In this document: positions 60,726 to 64,000 of the stretch, in pieces
How the letters are laid out: every line of letters starts with the position of its first letter
How positions within the stretch are numbered: position 1 is the stretch's first letter
Assembly (NCBI RefSeq): GCF_016623585.1
Contig: NZ_JAEHFY010000016.1
Span: 44,400 to 108,399, forward strand
Origin: Pedobacter segetis
Lineage (GTDB): Bacteria; Bacteroidota; Bacteroidia; Sphingobacteriales; Sphingobacteriaceae
Reading direction: 5' to 3'
Length of the DNA: 64,000 nucleotides
The notes under the pieces: generated by a model
The model's input: the letters and a program-made list of their open reading frames with translations, nothing else
What the model was told of the DNA's origin: nothing
Databases searched by the model: none
Made by a program: the position numbers and the translations under genes

Positions 60726-62459
60726 ATGAAAATCAAATACAAATATCTACCAATACTAGTGTTGATTGCGACACTAGTTTGGAGTTGTAAAAAAGATGAG
60801 CTCGCATCTGTAGATTCCATGCTAAGCGGACTTAATGCTCAAACGTTAAAAGCTGCAGAAAAATTAAACGCCAGCAATTGGAGTACCGCACTTGTTGGCT
60901 TAAGGGAAGAGCGTATCAAAGTATTCACTAGAAAGAAGCTTATTGCTGATGGCAAATATACTGGAGATAGATATACAGTAAAAGACCCCGCCTCGGCTAT
61001 TAAAAATGCTGACGAAACTATCGCAACTGTAGATTTTAAGATAGACTCATTGTGGAAAGCGAACATAAAAAATGATTTCGATGCTTTAGACCCAAAAAGT
61101 GCTGGAATAGCAAATTTTGGACTTAAAGCTTACGAAACAGCAAGTGAGAAATTTACAGCAATTTACGCTTGGTTGAAAGAAGAAACGGACAATCCTGCGG
61201 CAACAGTCTATACTGCGAACGATCTTGATAATTTCAAGTTAGAAATTGCAGTATTAACAGATTTAAATAATCTTAAACAAGATGATGTAATAAAGTTCGT
61301 TAATGATCTTAAGGCGCAATTTAATTTGATGAAGCAACAATATGCAGACTTAGCTTCGCCTATAGCATCCTCTCCATACTTTTCGAAAGCTCAAAAAGGA
61401 ATTTATAGTGACTTAAACCAACGTTTGAATGATTTGGAAACCATCATTAATACTAAATTAGAGTTGAGCACAAAAGCGCAGGTAGATTCGGTAGACCGTG
61501 ATCTTTCTGCTCTGGTATATTTTGTAGCTAACAATTATGTGTCCCCTGCTCAAAAGCCCATTATATTTGGTCAGATAGCAAGCATCACCGAATTACGGTG
61601 GTTAAGCGAGGTGGCTACGGATGATGAGAAAAAGAACAATTGGAGGTTAATGGTAGATATTGATGCTGCAGAAACTAAAAGATGGAATGCGACAACTACA
61701 CATCCTGGCTTTCAACAAATAGATAATTTTAACGGAACATTTGATGGACAAAACCATATTATAAATGGTTTATTTATGAAGAATTCACAAGCTGGACCGA
61801 ATCATAGAATAGGTTTCTTTGATAATATAACGGGTAATATCAAGAATCTTGGTTTGGTAAATGCTTATGTCGAAGGTGTATCAGGTGCGAGTGGTCAAGG
61901 AGGTGTTCTTTTTGGACGGATGACCGATGGATCGGTAAGCAACTGTTTTACAACCGGGGTTATGGAAAGGAACTCACAATCCGGAGGTTTTTTTGGTCGT
62001 ACGGCAGGAACGGTTAATGTTGAAAACTGTTTTTCTTCAGTGGACACTAGTAAACCAAACGATGATAAGGTAACAAATACTGCTAGTTTTATTGGTTTAC
62101 CTACTGGAGCTATGACTTTAAAAAATTGTTATACTACTGGAGCAAATCCAGACCGAGTAGTGTTTGGCTTTGGAGCTGGTTTAAGATTAGTCGAGGCTTC
62201 TGGATTTTTCTATGACCCATCAACAGTTGGTAATACAAATCTTGATAATAACGGATACGCTAAAGGAAGCCCCGTTAGGATGAAAGACGCAGGAGTAACT
62301 ACCGCATTACCTACTAATAAATGGGATGATTTATCTAATTTCCCTGGTTTTAGTCCTTCTATGTGGGAGATTAAAACAGTAACTGAGATTGATGCTAATC
62401 CAAGACCTTACTTAAAAGGTTTTAATTATGGTGCTTTAAAAGATTTCATCAAACCTTAA
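60726..62459 (+). CDS. Surface lipoprotein with GLUG-like beta-helix repeats (putative SGBP)
   Basis: The 577-residue protein has a lipobox (LVWSC near 17-21), helical N-terminal half (about 25-290) and a C-terminal half made of GLUG-like repeats: FNGTFDGQNHIINGLFMKN, IGFFDNITGNIKNLGLVNAYV, GGVLFGRMTDGSVSNCFTTG, GGFFGRTAGTVNVENCFSS, then NCYTTG. Such repeats build a parallel beta-helix and occur in surface glycan-binding proteins at this place behind SusD genes. I infer a surface glycan-binding lipoprotein, not an enzyme. It is the last gene of the arm before a terminator. Confidence 0.75.
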   Translation: MKIKYKYLPILVLIATLVWSCKKDELASVDSMLSGLNAQTLKAAEKLNASNWSTALVGLREERIKVFTRKKLIADGKYTGDRYTVKDPASAIKNADETIATVDFKIDSLWKANIKNDFDALDPKSAGIANFGLKAYETASEKFTAIYAWLKEETDNPAATVYTANDLDNFKLEIAVLTDLNNLKQDDVIKFVNDLKAQFNLMKQQYADLASPIASSPYFSKAQKGIYSDLNQRLNDLETIINTKLELSTKAQVDSVDRDLSALVYFVANNYVSPAQKPIIFGQIASITELRWLSEVATDDEKKNNWRLMVDIDAAETKRWNATTTHPGFQQIDNFNGTFDGQNHIINGLFMKNSQAGPNHRIGFFDNITGNIKNLGLVNAYVEGVSGASGQGGVLFGRMTDGSVSNCFTTGVMERNSQSGGFFGRTAGTVNVENCFSSVDTSKPNDDKVTNTASFIGLPTGAMTLKNCYTTGANPDRVVFGFGAGLRLVEASGFFYDPSTVGNTNLDNNGYAKGSPVRMKDAGVTTALPTNKWDDLSNFPGFSPSMWEIKTVTEIDANPRPYLKGFNYGALKDFIKP

Positions 62460-62497
62460 TTTAACGTAATTGAATCTTAAAATGGATTAGAACTTTT

Positions 62498-62532
62498 AAA
62501 AGAGACTGTCTCAAAAAGGCAGTCTCTTTTTT
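62498..62532 (+). terminator. Terminator of the SusC/SusD operon
   Basis: AAAAGAGACTG (62498-62508) pairs with CAGTCTCTTTT (62520-62530), 11-base loop, T-run after. It lies 38 bases after the last gene. Confidence 0.85.
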
Positions 62533-63554
62533 GGTTATACGGATTTTAGTTCTTCTAAAAATTGTAAAGAAAATAAGGTACTTTTAAAAATGTAGATATA
62601 GATTTACGATGTATTTTGGCAGGTCACAAAAAGTATAATGAAACAGCAAAATCAGAACACAAATGTATGTAACTTGGTATGGACCTGATAGTGCTTATTT
62701 ATTAATCTGACTCAGATTATTACTACACCTCCACCCCACCGACCTGAGATTCTGTGTTAATTTCTGAATTACTGACAAAAGGTAAAGAAAGGATAATATA
62801 ATGATATTGGCCGCAATCAAAAATAATTAGCGAACCATCTAATGGATATTTTAGGCAGCATTTTTTAACAAATGCAAAATATGAGATCATCGTTAAATCG
62901 AAGTCGGTAGAATTGCTAATATAAGTTAAGCCTATAGAATTAACTAGTTTCGTAGTTTGCAATGGATAATTGTAACGATAGTTCAACAGAACTATTCAAT
63001 ATGACTGATGATCTTTTTAAAAAAAAGAGTCCAACAATTAAGTATCTGGTTACATTTTGTAACTAGTACACACAGACCCTTATGCGCAATTAGCTGGCGG
63101 TTAGAAAATTGCTTAAATAAAAAAGAGGGGTTTAAAAGATAAAAATGGCCAAGGATCAAAATTTTTGATATAGGATTTTAGGCAGATACAAGCAAAACCG
63201 AAACTAAATTTGGAAATACTTTTGTTGTAAAGGTATCGTGAATTTGACTGTCAATGAATGGTTGCCAATTCCAAAAACAGATAAGATGAGTCAATAGAAG
63301 TATTCAGTAGGACGGCTCATCTTACAAGAACAAAAAAAGTCTTGTTGAAATTCTTTTTGCTATACGCTTCAACTCATTCAACAAGACTTTACAATAAGCA
63401 TATTTATTTTTGAGAACTAAGATAAGCTAATAAAGCACTTCTAAAAATAATATTTGATGAAATATCAATAGCGTCCTAAACGAATAAAAAATGAGAAGGG
63501 AAAGTTTTAACTCATCGTTACCTTTGAGGTTGCACAAAAACAAACCCTTTCTCG
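62533..63554. other. 1-kb intergenic region with hairpins before the IS4-type gene
   Basis: No coding frame is supported; minus-strand frames near 62723-62986 look random. Two hairpins occur near the right side: AAGATGAG/CTCATCTT (about 63281-63323), and AAAGTCTTGTTGAA (63346-63359) with TTCAACAAGACTTT (63377-63390). The latter is followed by T7 on the minus strand and could be a leftward terminator. The left end of the insertion sequence should lie between about 63400 and 63550; I cannot place its inverted repeat. Confidence 0.5.
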
Positions 63555-64000
63555 ATGGCAAATGTAACACTATTCTCCCAGATCATATCAAAACCTGACC
63601 GCTCAAAGTTCAACAAACTAGTTTCAACCAGCGGTTCAGACAAGCACAATAAAGGTTATACCAGCTGGGCCCATCTGGTGTCGATGCTGTTCTGCCAGTT
63701 TGCCAAAAGCCAGTCGGTACGTGATATCAGTAACGGTCTGCGCTCGGCAACGGGCAATCTCAACCATCTGGGCATTCAGAAAGCGCCCTCTAAATCCAGC
63801 GTGAGCTATCAGAACAAGCACAGGGACTACAATATCTTCAAATCCTATTATTTCACACTGTTGGAAAGTCTGGGACAGCAGGCAGGCTTTAAGCAGGTAA
63901 AGTTCAGGATCAAGTCCAAGATCTTCCTCTTGGATGCTACCACCATCAGCCTGTGCCTGTCCCTGTTTGATTGGGCCAGGTACAAAACGGCCAAAGGAGC
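63555..64000 (+). CDS. IS4-family transposase, N-terminal part (runs off the window)
   Basis: An open frame of at least 148 codons begins at ATG (MANVTLFSQIISKPDRSKFNK) with DUF4372-like N-terminal domain: HNKGYTSWAHLVSMLFCQFAKSQSVRDISNGL. It then reads KIFLLDATTISLCLSLFDWA, where D in LLDATT is the first DDE catalytic residue. It resembles common Bacteroidetes IS4 elements. No frameshift is seen in the visible part, and it is more GC-rich than surroundings. The rest lies outside. Confidence 0.9.
   Translation, partial: MANVTLFSQIISKPDRSKFNKLVSTSGSDKHNKGYTSWAHLVSMLFCQFAKSQSVRDISNGLRSATGNLNHLGIQKAPSKSSVSYQNKHRDYNIFKSYYFTLLESLGQQAGFKQVKFRIKSKIFLLDATTISLCLSLFDWARYKTAKG

Noticed and set aside
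62723..62986. 87-codon minus-strand frame after the SusC/SusD operon
   Set aside because: No family resemblance and no promoter or operon context; probably chance.
63636..63821. 61-codon minus-strand frame inside the IS4 transposase
   Set aside because: It is antisense to a clearly coding transposase frame.

Overview
The window looks like a chromosome segment from a Sphingobacteriaceae-type Bacteroidetes bacterium, close to Pedobacter. The grounds are AT-rich DNA, type IX secretion (T9SS) proteins with CHU_C and 'por' sorting tails, paired SusC/SusD proteins, a hybrid one-protein two-component regulator, several S1 sulfatases, and recurrent TAnnTTTG promoter boxes close to start codons. Genus is an inference from protein style, not a search.

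The left part (1-31966) is mostly ordinary chromosome. A leftward exopolysaccharide operon (1-5458) encodes a half-length TolC-like protein, a Wzz/Wzc-like chain-length ATPase without a tyrosine tail, a family 2 glycosyltransferase, a 43-residue membrane peptide and an O-antigen-ligase-like protein cut by the window edge. A rightward T9SS surface operon follows (5869-11455): lectin-domain adhesin, PorP/SprF partner and PorE-like OmpA protein, closed by a clear terminator. Next come a CDGSH iron-sulfur protein, a FUSC-type membrane protein, a DEAD-box helicase, a cold-shock-domain gene with a long structured leader, proline dehydrogenase and S4-aroB. An aromatic amino-acid block runs from about 19905 to 24877: pheA, a DAHP synthase/chorismate mutase fusion, aroA and aroC. 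In front of pheA is a complete transcription attenuator with a Tyr/Phe-rich leader peptide and mutually exclusive hairpins. Behind aroC are a small HExxH protein, a DUF2281/PIN toxin-antitoxin pair, an MBL hydrolase, a CrtA-like monooxygenase, a histidine phosphatase, sucC, an LTxxQ protein and an HD hydrolase.

At 31967-32375 the character changes. The 3' end of a tmRNA gene (last pseudoknot plus T-arm and acceptor strand) abuts a frameshifted transposase C-terminus. This looks like the border of an accessory region.

From 32741 to 62459 lies one large polysaccharide utilisation locus. Its leftward arm holds a GH27 alpha-galactosidase-like enzyme, four S1 sulfatases, a hybrid two-component regulator, a GH43-CBM6 enzyme and a glycine-rich T9SS cargo protein. 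Its rightward arm holds two SusC/SusD pairs and a beta-helix-like surface lipoprotein. Remnants of a fifth sulfatase, a deleted copy of the glycine-rich gene and a 178-bp MITE-like inverted-repeat element show turnover. The set suggests use of a sulfated, galactose-containing plant or algal polysaccharide; the exact glycan cannot be read from sequence. The window ends inside an IS4-type transposase gene.
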